A stretch of 64,000 nucleotides of DNA from Oscillospiraceae bacterium (lineage in GTDB: Bacteria; Bacillota; Clostridia; Oscillospirales; Acutalibacteraceae), in NCBI GenBank assembly GCA_910574995.1, contig CAJTCS010000007.1:62001-126000 (forward strand), written 5' to 3'. The notes below the pieces were generated by a model that saw only the letters and a list, made by a program, of their open reading frames with translations, did not search any database and had not been told where the DNA came from. Position numbers and translations under genes: made by a program. Shown here piece after piece: positions 42,771 through 51,452 of this stretch. How positions within the stretch are numbered: the stretch's first letter is position 1; each line of letters starts with the position of its first letter.

Positions 42771-42792
42771 AATCTTTATGAAATCTTCAAAA
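42771..42792 (+). promoter_or_regulatory. Repeat element upstream of ABC operon A, candidate response-regulator site
   Basis: A 22-bp element (core CTTTATGAAATCTTCAAAA) recurs with one mismatch at 47489-47510, just after the operon. Placed about 45 bp before the ATPase start, it could be the binding site of the operon's OmpR-type regulator. Confidence 0.5.
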
Positions 42793-42837
42793 TCATAGGA
42801 TATGCTATCGTTACAATCAAAAAAAGGGGTTGATTAT

Positions 42838-43545
42838 ATGGATATGATCTTAAAAACAACTGTCCTCTGTAAATGCTTCAAAGGGCAAATGGCCGTGAAC
42901 AATGTGTCACTGAATATTCAGCGCAACTCAATTTATGGGCTGCTTGGGCCGAATGGTGCGGGGAAATCTACCATCTTGAAAATGATTACAGGTATTCTCC
43001 GTCCCACCTCTGGCTTGATTGAATTTGACGGCCATCCGTGGAGCCGGGCAGATTTGGAAAACATTGGCGCTTTGATTGAGATGCCTCCGCTCTATGAAAA
43101 TCTCTCGGCCTATGAAAACCTGAAAGCCCGAACACTGGCCCTGGGGCTTCCAGAAAGCCGCATCAAGCAAGTGCTTGGTATTGTTCAGCTTGAGAATACT
43201 GGAAAAAAACGGGCAGGCCATTTTTCGCTGGGAATGAAACAGCGGCTTGGAATTGCCTTGGCTCTGTTGTCACAGCCCAAATTGCTTATCTTGGACGAAC
43301 CGACAAATGGGTTAGACCCGATTGGAATTCAAGATTTGCGTGAGCTTATCAGAAGTTTTCCGCGAAAAGGGATCACCGTCATATTGTCCAGTCATATACT
43401 CTCCGAAGTTGAGCAAATTGCTGACCACATTGGCATTATATCTGCCGGACATTTAGGCTATGAAAACGAAATCCATAAGAACCACGATCTGGAACGTATT
43501 TTTATGGATATTGTTGGCGCACATAGGGAAAGGAGTGAGAAATAA
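42838..43545 (+). CDS. Lantibiotic-protection ABC transporter ATPase (cassette A)
   Basis: 235 residues. Walker A GPNGAGKST, signature FSLGMKQRLGIA (LSGGQ-equivalent LGMKQ typical of bacteriocin-immunity ATPases), Walker B LLILDEPTNGLDP and switch SSHILSEVEQ. It resembles NisF, SpaF, NukF and CprA. It powers export of lantibiotics from the membrane for self-protection or resistance. AAGGGG precedes the ATG at 42838. Its TAA overlaps the next ATG. Confidence 0.9.
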   Translation: MDMILKTTVLCKCFKGQMAVNNVSLNIQRNSIYGLLGPNGAGKSTILKMITGILRPTSGLIEFDGHPWSRADLENIGALIEMPPLYENLSAYENLKARTLALGLPESRIKQVLGIVQLENTGKKRAGHFSLGMKQRLGIALALLSQPKLLILDEPTNGLDPIGIQDLRELIRSFPRKGITVILSSHILSEVEQIADHIGIISAGHLGYENEIHKNHDLERIFMDIVGAHRERSEK

Positions 43546-44276
43546 TGTTCGGGATTGTACGTTCGGAACTTCTTAAAATGCGGCACAGCTTCTCGATGAA
43601 ATTGATTTTTGGTGCGCCATTGGCAACTGTACTTGCCGGCTTTTTATTGAGCAGTCATGCAGTACAATATTCGGCTTACAACTGGTGGTACACTATGCTT
43701 CTTCCTGTTGTGACCGCACTGTGGGCCGCAGGTACAGTTATCCGTGAGAAAAATACAGGGCTGCAAAACATTGTTTGTTTGCCGTTCCCTTCTGCGAAAA
43801 TATGGATTGGCAAAGGACTTGCCCTGGCTGCTGTGTTTTTTATCAGCAATCTGCTCATGTGGTTATTTACTACGGGAATTGCCAGTTTTACGACTATGAA
43901 TATTTCGCCGCTGGACAGCATAATCGGCTGTATGCTGCTGTTCCTTACTTGCTTGTGGCAACTCCCTTTTGTTATGCTGATAGCAAGCAAAACAGGGTAT
44001 CTTCCCTCTGTGCTAATAACTTTTGTGCCGAATATTGTTTCATCTACTATTGGCGCAGAAAAAGCATGGTTCTTTCTTAATCCATACGCTATTCCGGCCC
44101 GTGTAGTTTGCCCATTTTTCAAGATACGGCCTAACGGACTTCCCATTGAGGACGGTTCTCCGTTATTGGCAGTTGAGCACATTTTTCCCGCTCTTGCCAT
44201 TAGCTTGGCATTAGCTGCTGCCTCCTTTTGGATTTGCTCTAAATTGCTTGGAAGTGGGGGGAAGTCCAATGACTAA
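43545..44276 (+). CDS. Lantibiotic-immunity ABC permease, MutE/EpiE type (cassette A)
   Basis: 243 residues with six predicted membrane segments (for example PLATVLAGFLLSSHAVQYSA and YTMLLPVVTALWAAGTVI) and the RNA-like short loop EKNTGLQNIVCLPFPSAKIW typical of ABC-2 immunity permeases. It is one of two permeases forming the channel with the upstream ATPase. The start overlaps the ATPase stop; the gene overlaps the next one by 8 bp. Confidence 0.85.
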   Translation: MFGIVRSELLKMRHSFSMKLIFGAPLATVLAGFLLSSHAVQYSAYNWWYTMLLPVVTALWAAGTVIREKNTGLQNIVCLPFPSAKIWIGKGLALAAVFFISNLLMWLFTTGIASFTTMNISPLDSIIGCMLLFLTCLWQLPFVMLIASKTGYLPSVLITFVPNIVSSTIGAEKAWFFLNPYAIPARVVCPFFKIRPNGLPIEDGSPLLAVEHIFPALAISLALAAASFWICSKLLGSGGKSND

Positions 44277-45021
44277 CTATATCTGCTATTTGAAAAGTGA
44301 TTTATACAAATTATGTCATTCCTGCTTTTTCCTTCTGCACGTCATTTTTGCCGTATGTGGGGCGGCTATGATGTTACTGTATGCGGGCGTTTCCCAAAGC
44401 GATGACATCAATAAACTGGCTGCTTATTTTCAGATCATGGCCGTTGCTTTTCCCTTTGCAATCGGGATTGTCTGCTATGTTGCAGCAGAACAGGAGGCAA
44501 AAGCAGGACATTTTCAAAATATATTGACACTTCCGTACAGACAAAAAGCCGCTCTTTCCAAATTGACTATTTTGCTTGTGACTGGACTTTTGGCAACCGT
44601 ATTGAGTAGTGTACTATTTGGTGCGCTATTTCCACTGGTTGGCGGCACAACAGAAATTCCTTCCGGATTTTATACAGTAATTCCACTTGTTCTTTGGGGC
44701 AGTAACATTTTGCTGTATGGTATTCATTTCGTATTAGCAATTCGATTTGGTAAAAATTTGGGAATAGGGATTGGAGTGTTCGGGAGCCTTTTGGTTGCGC
44801 TTCTCCAAACAGGATTAGGCACGGGGATCTGGTTTGTCATCCCTTATGGCTGGGGTATTCGTTTTTCTTCTTACGTTCTGGAAACGACCTTTGGCCTAAT
44901 GCCGCCAGACAGAATAGGTATGGATTTTGGCATCCTCTTTTGCATATTGTCAACGTGTGCTATAATAGGAATTGCAGTCCACTGGTTTTCCAGATATAGC
45001 GGAAATCGGTCAGCCGATTGA
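44269..45021 (+). CDS. Lantibiotic-immunity ABC permease, MutG type (cassette A)
   Basis: 250 residues with six hydrophobic segments (FLLHVIFAVCGAAMMLLYAG, FPFAIGIVCYVAAEQEAKAG). The QEAKAGHFQNILTLPYRQKA loop matches the equivalent loop of the partner permease. GGGGGGAAG precedes the ATG at 44269. Together the A operon encodes a complete FEG-like immunity exporter. Confidence 0.85.
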   Translation: MTNYICYLKSDLYKLCHSCFFLLHVIFAVCGAAMMLLYAGVSQSDDINKLAAYFQIMAVAFPFAIGIVCYVAAEQEAKAGHFQNILTLPYRQKAALSKLTILLVTGLLATVLSSVLFGALFPLVGGTTEIPSGFYTVIPLVLWGSNILLYGIHFVLAIRFGKNLGIGIGVFGSLLVALLQTGLGTGIWFVIPYGWGIRFSSYVLETTFGLMPPDRIGMDFGILFCILSTCAIIGIAVHWFSRYSGNRSAD

Positions 45022-45038
45022 GCGTGGAGGTAGAATTG

Positions 45039-45398
45039 ATGAATTGGTTGGGCAATATTATTTGGTTCTTGTGCTGCGGACTATGGCAGGGAATTTCTTG
45101 GCTGGTTGCCGGTGTTTTATGGAGCATTACCATTGTCGGTATTCCGATTGGCCGCCAATGCTTTAAGTTTGCGTCACTCGCTTTCTTCCCTTTTGGAAAA
45201 GATGTGAATTATGGCGGCGGTGCTATGTCCGCGATTGCCAATATCCTCTGGCTCCTTATCAGCGGTATCCCTTTGGCGTTGGTGGCGCTGCTGAATGGGG
45301 TGCTTTTGTGTTGTACGATTATCGGGATTCCTTTCGGAGTACAGTGCTTCAAAATGGCAAAACTGGCGTTGATGCCTTTTGGCGCAACAGTAATGTAG
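45039..45398 (+). CDS. YccF/DUF307 small membrane protein
   Basis: 119 residues made of two repeats of one unit: a hydrophobic segment followed by IPIGRQCFKFASLAFFPFGK in the first copy and IPFGVQCFKMAKLALMPFGA in the second. This is the YccF domain. Function is not established. It lies inside the operon between transporter and response regulator, with GGAGG before the ATG, so it probably contributes to membrane-stress sensing or resistance. Confidence 0.82.
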   Translation: MNWLGNIIWFLCCGLWQGISWLVAGVLWSITIVGIPIGRQCFKFASLAFFPFGKDVNYGGGAMSAIANILWLLISGIPLALVALLNGVLLCCTIIGIPFGVQCFKMAKLALMPFGATVM

Positions 45399-45445
45399 AT
45401 GTCCTTGGAGCGCAAATATATAAATCAGGACAGAGAGGTGAGATA

Positions 45446-46105
45446 ATGGCGCATATATTAGTAGTGGACGATGATATTGCTATGCTCCAGCTTGTCAGGC
45501 GTGTTTTAGAAAAAGATCAGCACTTAGTTACACTACAATCAAATGCCAAGGCAGTCACAGAAATGGATTTTTCAAAGTTTGGCTTGATTTTGCTGGATGT
45601 TATGATGCCGGAAATGGATGGTTTTAACCTCTGCAATCAAATCCGCGACCGTGTAGATTGCCCAATCATTTTCCTTACTGCAAAAACGCAGGAAAGTGAA
45701 ATTGTTCAGGGATTAGGACTTGGAGCAGATGACTATATTACTAAGCCGTTTGGGACAAACGAACTTAGAGCGCGGGTAAATGCTCACTTGCGGCGTGATG
45801 TACGAGAAAAGAAAAACAGCTTTTCAATATCCGGCGTCATTTTCCGCCTCAATGCAAAAGAAGCTGAAATCAACTCAAAAAAGGTTCCGTTGACAAAAAG
45901 TGAGTACGAAATATGCGAATATCTGGCGCGGCATCATGGACAAACATTTACGCGGGAGCAAATCTATGAGGCGGTCTTTGGATTTGACGGAGAAAGTGAT
46001 AGTTGTGTTATCTCTACTCACATTAAGAATATACGCGGGAAGTTAGCTGAATTTCACTTGTCAACGATTGAAACAATTTGGGGGGTTGGCTATAAATGGG
46101 TGTAA
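45446..46105 (+). CDS. OmpR-family response regulator (cassette A)
   Basis: 219 residues. Receiver domain with the acidic pocket (VVDDD) and phospho-acceptor Asp51 (ILLDVMMPEMDG), the Lys switch (YITKPFG) and a C-terminal winged helix (LTKSEYEICEYLARHHGQTF; STHIKNIRGKL). It likely activates the ABC operon when a lantibiotic is sensed. GAGGTGAG precedes the ATG at 45446. It overlaps the kinase gene by 10 bp. Confidence 0.92.
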   Translation: MAHILVVDDDIAMLQLVRRVLEKDQHLVTLQSNAKAVTEMDFSKFGLILLDVMMPEMDGFNLCNQIRDRVDCPIIFLTAKTQESEIVQGLGLGADDYITKPFGTNELRARVNAHLRRDVREKKNSFSISGVIFRLNAKEAEINSKKVPLTKSEYEICEYLARHHGQTFTREQIYEAVFGFDGESDSCVISTHIKNIRGKLAEFHLSTIETIWGVGYKWV

Positions 46106-47451
46106 GAAAACTGCGTACTGTTTTTATGAAGTATGCGATATTTCTTGCGCTTGGTGTCTTTCTGGTTGCTTTTGTCAACATAGCCTTCTATCTATTTGGA
46201 GTTGAAATTGGATTTATATACCCAATAAATAAAATGAGCGCGGAAATAGAAAATGCGAGGGGAAGTTTACAATCCACAGATCGGATTACAGAAAATGAAA
46301 TACCACCTCTTTGTGAATATGCCCTTTTCACAAAAGACGGAAAGTATATTGGCGGTTCGCTCGATCTGGAAGAAACAGCTTCCGTTTGGAAAATGTGTAT
46401 TGTGAACAATCAGACAAGCAGCAAGCCTTATCTGTATGCTGTGATAGACAGGACTGACGAAATACTGATTTTAAGGTATAGAATGACCGCCCAATTCAGC
46501 AATCCACTGCTGCATAGAATATTTTCTTCGGCAGATTGGGTTTTAATTGCTGTCATTATATTGGAAATTCTGCTTCTCTTGATTGTTTTGTCATACCTAT
46601 TCGGGAAATATCTTGGGAACAAAATGGATAAATTGCTGACTGCTGTAAAGAAAATTGAGCAGCAGGATTTGAATTTTGAGGTTGAAAAAAGCCATTTATA
46701 TGAAATCGACTTAACTCTTGACGCACTCAATCACATGAAATTGGCACTAAAAAAATCGCTTACAGAACAATGGCAGGCCGACAAACTGCGGCAAGAACAG
46801 ATTTCTGCATTAGCCCATGATCTCAAGACACCACTAACCATCATCCGAGGCAATACGGAATTGTTGTACGATACTGACTTAACAATAGAACAACAGGAAT
46901 GTGCTGACTACATCACAGACAGCTATACGCAGATGCAAGTTTATGTTAAAACCCTGATAGACCTGTCTACGGCTTCAACAGGGTATCAGCTTAATAAAGA
47001 AATCTTTAATCTTCCTGATTATCTAAAGCAAGTGAAAGTATCAATAGATGCTTTGTGCAGGACAAAAGAAATTCATTTGCGAATAAGTACGTCCGACATC
47101 CCGATGCAACTAACCGCAGATAAGGTTTTGTTAGGACGTGCTATTCAAAATGTGGTAAATAATGCGTTGGACTATTCCCCTCAAGATGGAACACTTCATA
47201 TAGATGTCTGCGGAAAAGACAATTTCGTTGAAATTTCAGTCACGGACGAGGGGGAAGGATTTTCTAACGAAGCGTTGCAGCACGCGCAAGAACAATTCTT
47301 TATGGACGATCAAAGCCGTAATTCAAAGCTGCACTTTGGTATGGGCCTATATATTGCAAAATCCATTATGGAACAACATAGTGGTGAGCTTGTCTTAAAA
47401 AACTCCAAAAGTACAGGCGGTGCAAAAGTAATTTTGAAAATTCCATTTTGA
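46096..47451 (+). CDS. Sensor histidine kinase (cassette A)
   Basis: 451 residues. Two membrane helices (about 11-33 and 148-175) enclose an extracellular sensor of about 115 residues. A linker follows, then the H box LAHDLKTPLTIIRGN (His about 240), the N box NVVNNALDYSP and the G boxes DEGEGFS and FGMGLYIAKSI. It is similar in layout to the NisK/CprK type that senses lantibiotics. It pairs with the overlapping regulator gene. Confidence 0.92.
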   Translation: MGVRKLRTVFMKYAIFLALGVFLVAFVNIAFYLFGVEIGFIYPINKMSAEIENARGSLQSTDRITENEIPPLCEYALFTKDGKYIGGSLDLEETASVWKMCIVNNQTSSKPYLYAVIDRTDEILILRYRMTAQFSNPLLHRIFSSADWVLIAVIILEILLLLIVLSYLFGKYLGNKMDKLLTAVKKIEQQDLNFEVEKSHLYEIDLTLDALNHMKLALKKSLTEQWQADKLRQEQISALAHDLKTPLTIIRGNTELLYDTDLTIEQQECADYITDSYTQMQVYVKTLIDLSTASTGYQLNKEIFNLPDYLKQVKVSIDALCRTKEIHLRISTSDIPMQLTADKVLLGRAIQNVVNNALDYSPQDGTLHIDVCGKDNFVEISVTDEGEGFSNEALQHAQEQFFMDDQSRNSKLHFGMGLYIAKSIMEQHSGELVLKNSKSTGGAKVILKIPF

Positions 47452-47455
47452 TAGG

Positions 47456-47485
47456 ATGGGTGGCTTTTATAGCCACCCATTTTTT
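47456..47485 (+). terminator. Terminator of lantibiotic operon A
   Basis: 10-bp stem ATGGGTGGCT / AGCCACCCAT with a 5-nt loop and a T run. Confidence 0.9.
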
Positions 47486-47488
47486 GCA

Positions 47489-47510
47489 AATCTTTATGAA
47501 ACCTTCAAAA
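47489..47510 (+). promoter_or_regulatory. Second copy of the 22-bp repeat element
   Basis: Nearly identical to 42771-42792 (one change, C for T). It would precede the next transcription unit, which is now reduced to the truncated HTH gene, and may mark a lost member of the regulon. Confidence 0.45.
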
Positions 47511-47593
47511 ACTTCTCTTATTATATCTCTAAAGTAAATGATCTGCCCAGCGGCAGAAAAGAAAAAAACCGTTGCTGGGCAGGCCGATTTCCC

Positions 47594-47791
47594 ATGCCGG
47601 TGATCGAAGCCGCCCGCGCCGGGGATACCGAGGCCGTGGAATGTGTCTTGCGGTACTACGAGGGCTACATAAACAAGCTCTGCACCCGGACGCTGTATGA
47701 CGAGTACGGCAACCCCTATGTCTGCCTGGACGAGTGGATGAAGCACCACCTGGAAAACAAGCTCATGCAGGCTATCGTCGGTTTAGACTGA
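47594..47791 (+). pseudogene. 5'-truncated HTH_16-type gene
   Basis: 65 residues (MPVIEAARAGDTEAVECVLR, ...DEWMKHHLENKLMQAIVGLD). They match the last 65 of the intact paralogue at 54208-54444 at roughly 85-90% nucleotide identity. The upstream start and the sigma gene that normally precedes it are missing. Confidence 0.65.
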
Positions 47792-47900
47792 CGGCAACCG
47801 GCCCGGCAGGGCAGGCGGAACACCTTAAAACAAGCTCATGCAGGCTATCGTCGGTTTAGACTGACGGCAACCGGCCCGGCAGGGCAGGCGGAACACCTTA
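47754..47900 (+). repeat. 73-bp tandem duplication
   Basis: Units 47754-47826 and 47827-47899 are identical. Each ends in a 40-bp block (47788-47827 and 47861-47900) that is also present at 54441-54480. Confidence 0.9.
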
Positions 47901-47991
47901 CCCTTTCCATGTTCCCCCGCCTCCGGCTCGGCTCTGCACCTTGACAAAGAAAGCCCGCAAAATAACGGCAGGCATTTTCTGAAAAAGACGC

Positions 47992-48030
47992 AAAAAACAG
48001 ATGCCGCTTCGCTCTCGCAAAACGGCATCT
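47992..48030 (-). terminator. Terminator of the XRE gene of cassette B
   Basis: Minus strand: AGATGCCG / CGGCATCT stem (47999-48006 with 48023-48030) followed by T (47992-47998), overlapping the stop codon. Confidence 0.75.
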
Positions 48031-48373
48031 ATTCTTCCAATTTGATTGCTCCGTCAATGGTAGCTTCGACGATGGACAGGTACTTTTCCGGGCATAGCTT
48101 CAATTTTTGGCTGACCCGCTGACGCTGGGCACTGTCCTCCCCGACAAGTTCAGGGTTGAAATAGCATTCTATCGGCAGGCGACAGACCCGTACCAACTGT
48201 AAAATCACAGGGATGCTTGGAATGGTAGGCTTCAATTCGATTTCTGAAAGATACCGCGGGTCAATATTGATCTGTTTTGCCAGCGCCTTGATCGTAAGCC
48301 CCAATGCTTCCCGTGCGGCCCGTACATCTTCGCCAAAAGTTTCAAAGCCGGGACAGTCCTCGACTTTCGCCAT
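48029..48373 (-). CDS. XRE-family regulator of lantibiotic cassette B
   Basis: 114 residues, paralogue of 42330-42671. HTH: AREALGLTIKALAKQINIDP, RYLSEIELKPTIPSIPVILQ; C-terminal QRQRVSQKLKLCPEKYLSIV. Its 5' region has the same pair of TATAGTTCAT words as cassette A. On the same strand as the kinase and response regulator genes but downstream of them; likely repressor of the cassette. Confidence 0.8.
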   Translation of the reverse strand: MAKVEDCPGFETFGEDVRAAREALGLTIKALAKQINIDPRYLSEIELKPTIPSIPVILQLVRVCRLPIECYFNPELVGEDSAQRQRVSQKLKLCPEKYLSIVEATIDGAIKLEE

Positions 48374-48395
48374 ATCACATCACCCTATAACAGTA

Positions 48396-48453
48396 TATAG
48401 TTCATAGGGTGTCCTTTGGAATGATATGCAGTTTAGAACGGTTTATAGTTCAT
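48396..48453. promoter_or_regulatory. Operator pair B (TATAGTTCAT twice)
   Basis: TATAGTTCAT at 48396-48405 and 48444-48453, 48 bp apart, upstream of the XRE gene. Confidence 0.6.
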
Positions 48454-48470
48454 CCACAGTGTAAATACCT

Positions 48471-49838
48471 TTAAGAAAGCGGCAGTTGGAATGTCAAAAT
48501 TGTTTTATACCCACTTTGCGGCGCACTTTCAATTTCCATTGTTCCGCCATGTGCCTCCACAATTTGCCTTACTAACAGTAGCCCCAGCCCATGCCGCAAG
48601 TCCAGCCGTTCATCGGTACTCTCCATGTAGTGCGGTTTTTCTTCCAGTTCCCGCAGCTTTTCGGGGGATAGACCCACGCCATCATCGGCAACGGTGAGAA
48701 AAATGGTCGTGTCCGAGCGGATAAGGCCCAGGCTGATGGTACAGCCTTGCGGGTTATGATTGATGCTGTTCTGTACCAGATTGTTGATCGCCCGTGGGAT
48801 CAGCCGTGCGTCACATTCTATGACCACAGTTTCAGCGTCTTTTGAAAGTTCCATTTCTAATGAGCATTTTTCAGGAATACCAGCATTGAGCAAGTCCGCC
48901 GCATAGGAGCGTAGCAGCTTGGACAGGCGCACCGGCTCCTTATGGAGCGGCTGCATTTCGTATTCCAACTGCGATACTAAATTCAAGTCCTGCACCAAAT
49001 CTTTGATTTTTGCGCTCTGTGCCCGAATGATTTCTGCCTCCTGCTGAATGTCTCCGCTGGCTAACCTGTCGCTGGCAATCCGTCCGGCATACCCCATAAT
49101 CATAGAAAGCGGGGTGCGTATATCGTGGGAAACGCCGCTGATCCAGTTGGCGCGGGCCTGGTTCTGTCTGCTCAATACCTGGGACGCCTGATTAACACTA
49201 TCCGCAATTTCCGACAGCTCACCTTGAATAGACAGGTTGACAGGTTTACCAGCGGACAGCGTTTTGATAGAAGTCATAATCGGCTCCGTGTTTTTGGAAA
49301 TCCTGCGTTTAGAAAAATAGTAGTGTAAAAACAAAAGCAGTATGTCTATCGCCAAGATACCCGTCACAAAAAGCGGAAAAATTCTGACCGCTCGTATCGG
49401 AAAATAGTTTCCCGTCAGCTTCATAAAGCTGTCTTTCGGATAGCCCAGTACCAATAGACCGTTGTCCATGTCCCGCACAAAAACAGGATAGTCTTGCAGA
49501 TAACCTTTTGAGAACACAGCCACATCCTGAATTGTGTACTGTGTTGGTATTTCCTCCGGCAAAAATAGCGCCCAATCACATTTTCCATCTGCATTAAGCA
49601 GCATAGCCCAAATATGATTGCACTCTAACTCCTGCGACTTTTCTTCTGATATGCCGGATGCCGCCAAATCAGCGGCCACGGCCTCTAACATATTCGCTGG
49701 GGACGCTGAACCGTATTCTTTGGACACGATGCCGCTGAACGTCAAAGCAAACGCCAGAATGTTGACGAACAGGAGAACCAGCGCAAAGGCAAAAAAGGAG
49801 AGAAGATATTTTGAGATATATTTTCCAAATGCTTTCAT
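48471..49838 (-). CDS. Sensor histidine kinase (cassette B)
   Basis: 455 residues. Two membrane helices (about 12-35 and 150-172) enclose a sensor domain of about 115 residues. A HAMP-like segment follows, then the H box SHDIRTPLSMIMGY (His about 240), NLVQNSINHNP, DDGVGLS and LRHGLGLLLVRQIV. Similar to CprK/NsaS-type kinases that respond to lantibiotics. It begins 3 bp after the response regulator stop. Confidence 0.92.
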   Translation of the reverse strand: MKAFGKYISKYLLSFFAFALVLLFVNILAFALTFSGIVSKEYGSASPANMLEAVAADLAASGISEEKSQELECNHIWAMLLNADGKCDWALFLPEEIPTQYTIQDVAVFSKGYLQDYPVFVRDMDNGLLVLGYPKDSFMKLTGNYFPIRAVRIFPLFVTGILAIDILLLFLHYYFSKRRISKNTEPIMTSIKTLSAGKPVNLSIQGELSEIADSVNQASQVLSRQNQARANWISGVSHDIRTPLSMIMGYAGRIASDRLASGDIQQEAEIIRAQSAKIKDLVQDLNLVSQLEYEMQPLHKEPVRLSKLLRSYAADLLNAGIPEKCSLEMELSKDAETVVIECDARLIPRAINNLVQNSINHNPQGCTISLGLIRSDTTIFLTVADDGVGLSPEKLRELEEKPHYMESTDERLDLRHGLGLLLVRQIVEAHGGTMEIESAPQSGYKTILTFQLPLS

Positions 49839-49841
49839 CTG

Positions 49842-50543
49842 CTATTTCCTCGCCAGCAGCTTATAGCCCAGCCCCTTGACCGTCAGCAGAGAAACCGGCT
49901 TTGACGGGTCTGCCTCAATCTTCTCCCGAACGCGCCGCACATGGGCGTTCAGGCTGTTTTCATAGCCAAAAGGATTGTCGCCCCATAGAGCCTCGCAGAG
50001 TATGTCCACTGTCACAATGCGGCCCTCATTCTTCGCAAGAGTTTCCAGCAGCCTATGCTCCATCGCTGTCAAGGGAAGTATCTCACCGCCCTTATCCACC
50101 TCGGCCCGGCTGAAATCCACCGTACAGCTATCCAACTTCAAAACGGTTGCGTCCTCTTTGTAGCACCGACGCAGAACAGCATAGACCCGCAACAAAAATT
50201 CTTGCGGCAGAAAAGGTTTTGCAATATAATCATCGGCTCCAAGTCCAAGCCCCGCCAGCTTGTCCGCCGCCTCGTCACGGGCTGTCAGAAAAATCACGGG
50301 AATATCCGTCCATGTGCGTATCTGCTCCATCAGCGAAAAGCCGTCGCCGTCCGGGAGCATCACATCTAAAATCGCCAAATCAGGCTTTTCCGTTTTAACA
50401 GCGGTAATTCCATCTTTCATATTTGCGGCGGAAACAAGATGCTGAAAGCCCTCGTCCGCTAAAATAGTCGATACCATTTTCAAAAGCTCCGGCTCGTCAT
50501 CCACCAGCAGGAGTTTTTTGCTGTATAAAAATGAATTGTCCAT
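49842..50543 (-). CDS. OmpR-family response regulator (cassette B)
   Basis: 233 residues. Receiver (LLVDDEPEL; Asp60 in AILDVMLPDGDG; YIAKPFLP) and winged-helix DNA-binding domain (LTAMEHRLLETLAKNEGRIV; NSLNAHVRRVREKI). It is divergent from the ABC genes and probably binds the direct repeat at 50610-50627 to switch them on. CAGGAGGTG precedes the ATG at 50543. Confidence 0.92.
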   Translation of the reverse strand: MDNSFLYSKKLLLVDDEPELLKMVSTILADEGFQHLVSAANMKDGITAVKTEKPDLAILDVMLPDGDGFSLMEQIRTWTDIPVIFLTARDEAADKLAGLGLGADDYIAKPFLPQEFLLRVYAVLRRCYKEDATVLKLDSCTVDFSRAEVDKGGEILPLTAMEHRLLETLAKNEGRIVTVDILCEALWGDNPFGYENSLNAHVRRVREKIEADPSKPVSLLTVKGLGYKLLARK

Positions 50544-50609
50544 CGTGACACCTCCTGTCCATCCCCATTATAGCATACCTGCTCAACTTTATGGATAGCC
50601 CTTTGAAAA

Positions 50610-50627
50610 AGTAAGGTAAAAGTAAGG
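50610..50627 (+). promoter_or_regulatory. Direct repeat AGTAAGG, candidate response-regulator site
   Basis: AGTAAGG at 50610-50616 and 50621-50627, 11 bp start to start. One helical turn is the spacing expected for an OmpR-type dimer. It lies 60-80 bp before the ATPase start. Confidence 0.5.
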
Positions 50628-50687
50628 ACGAGAGAATGTAGAAGTCAGGTTGATGCTGTACCATAGGGGCAGAAAGGAGATGTGTCT

Positions 50688-51452
50688 ATGGACTATATCA
50701 TCACCACAGAGCAGCTGACGAAAAAATACAAAAGCTTTACCTCCGTCAACCATGTGTCGCTCCATGTCCGCCGGGGCAGCATCTACGGCTTTCTCGGCCC
50801 CAACGGAGCGGGCAAATCCACCACCATGAAAATGCTCCTGGGGCTGACCGCCCCCACAGAGGGCAATTTCACCGTTGATGGAAAGCAGTTTCCGGGGGAC
50901 CGGCTGGCAATTCTGAAAGAAATTGGCTCTTTCATTGAATCCCCCTCGTTCTACGCCAACCTGACGGGCCGGGAAAACCTGGATGTGATACGCCGGATTT
51001 TGGGCTTGCGGAAGAACACCGTGGAGGACGCCTTGGAGCTGGTGGGACTGTCCGAGTTTGGAGATCGCCTCGCAAAAAAGTATTCCCTTGGCATGAAGCA
51101 GCGGCTTGGCCTCGCCGGGGCGCTGCTGGGCCGTCCACCTATCCTCATCCTGGACGAACCGACCAATGGCCTCGACCCCTCCGGCATCCACGAGATACGC
51201 AATTTGGTGAAGTCCCTGCCCAATCTGTACGATTGCACCATCCTCATTTCCTCCCATATGCTGTCGGAAATTGAACTGATGGCGGACGACATCGGCATCC
51301 TCAATCATGGACGGCTGTTGTTCGAGGGCAGCTTGGACGATCTGCGGCACAGCGCACGGCAGGCGGGACTGTCCGCCGATAATCTGGAAGATGTGTTCCT
51401 CTCCATCGTAGAGCAGGACAACGCCGCCAGAAAGCAGAGGGCAAAGCTATGA
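50688..51452 (+). CDS. Lantibiotic-protection ABC transporter ATPase (cassette B)
   Basis: 254 residues. Walker A GPNGAGKST, signature YSLGMKQRLGLAG, Walker B ILILDEPTNGLDPSG and ISSHMLSEIE. Close in layout to CprA, BcrA and NukF and a homologue of the cassette A ATPase. AAAGGAGA is 8 nt before the ATG at 50688. It overlaps the next gene by 4 bp (ATGA). Confidence 0.9.
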   Translation: MDYIITTEQLTKKYKSFTSVNHVSLHVRRGSIYGFLGPNGAGKSTTMKMLLGLTAPTEGNFTVDGKQFPGDRLAILKEIGSFIESPSFYANLTGRENLDVIRRILGLRKNTVEDALELVGLSEFGDRLAKKYSLGMKQRLGLAGALLGRPPILILDEPTNGLDPSGIHEIRNLVKSLPNLYDCTILISSHMLSEIELMADDIGILNHGRLLFEGSLDDLRHSARQAGLSADNLEDVFLSIVEQDNAARKQRAKL

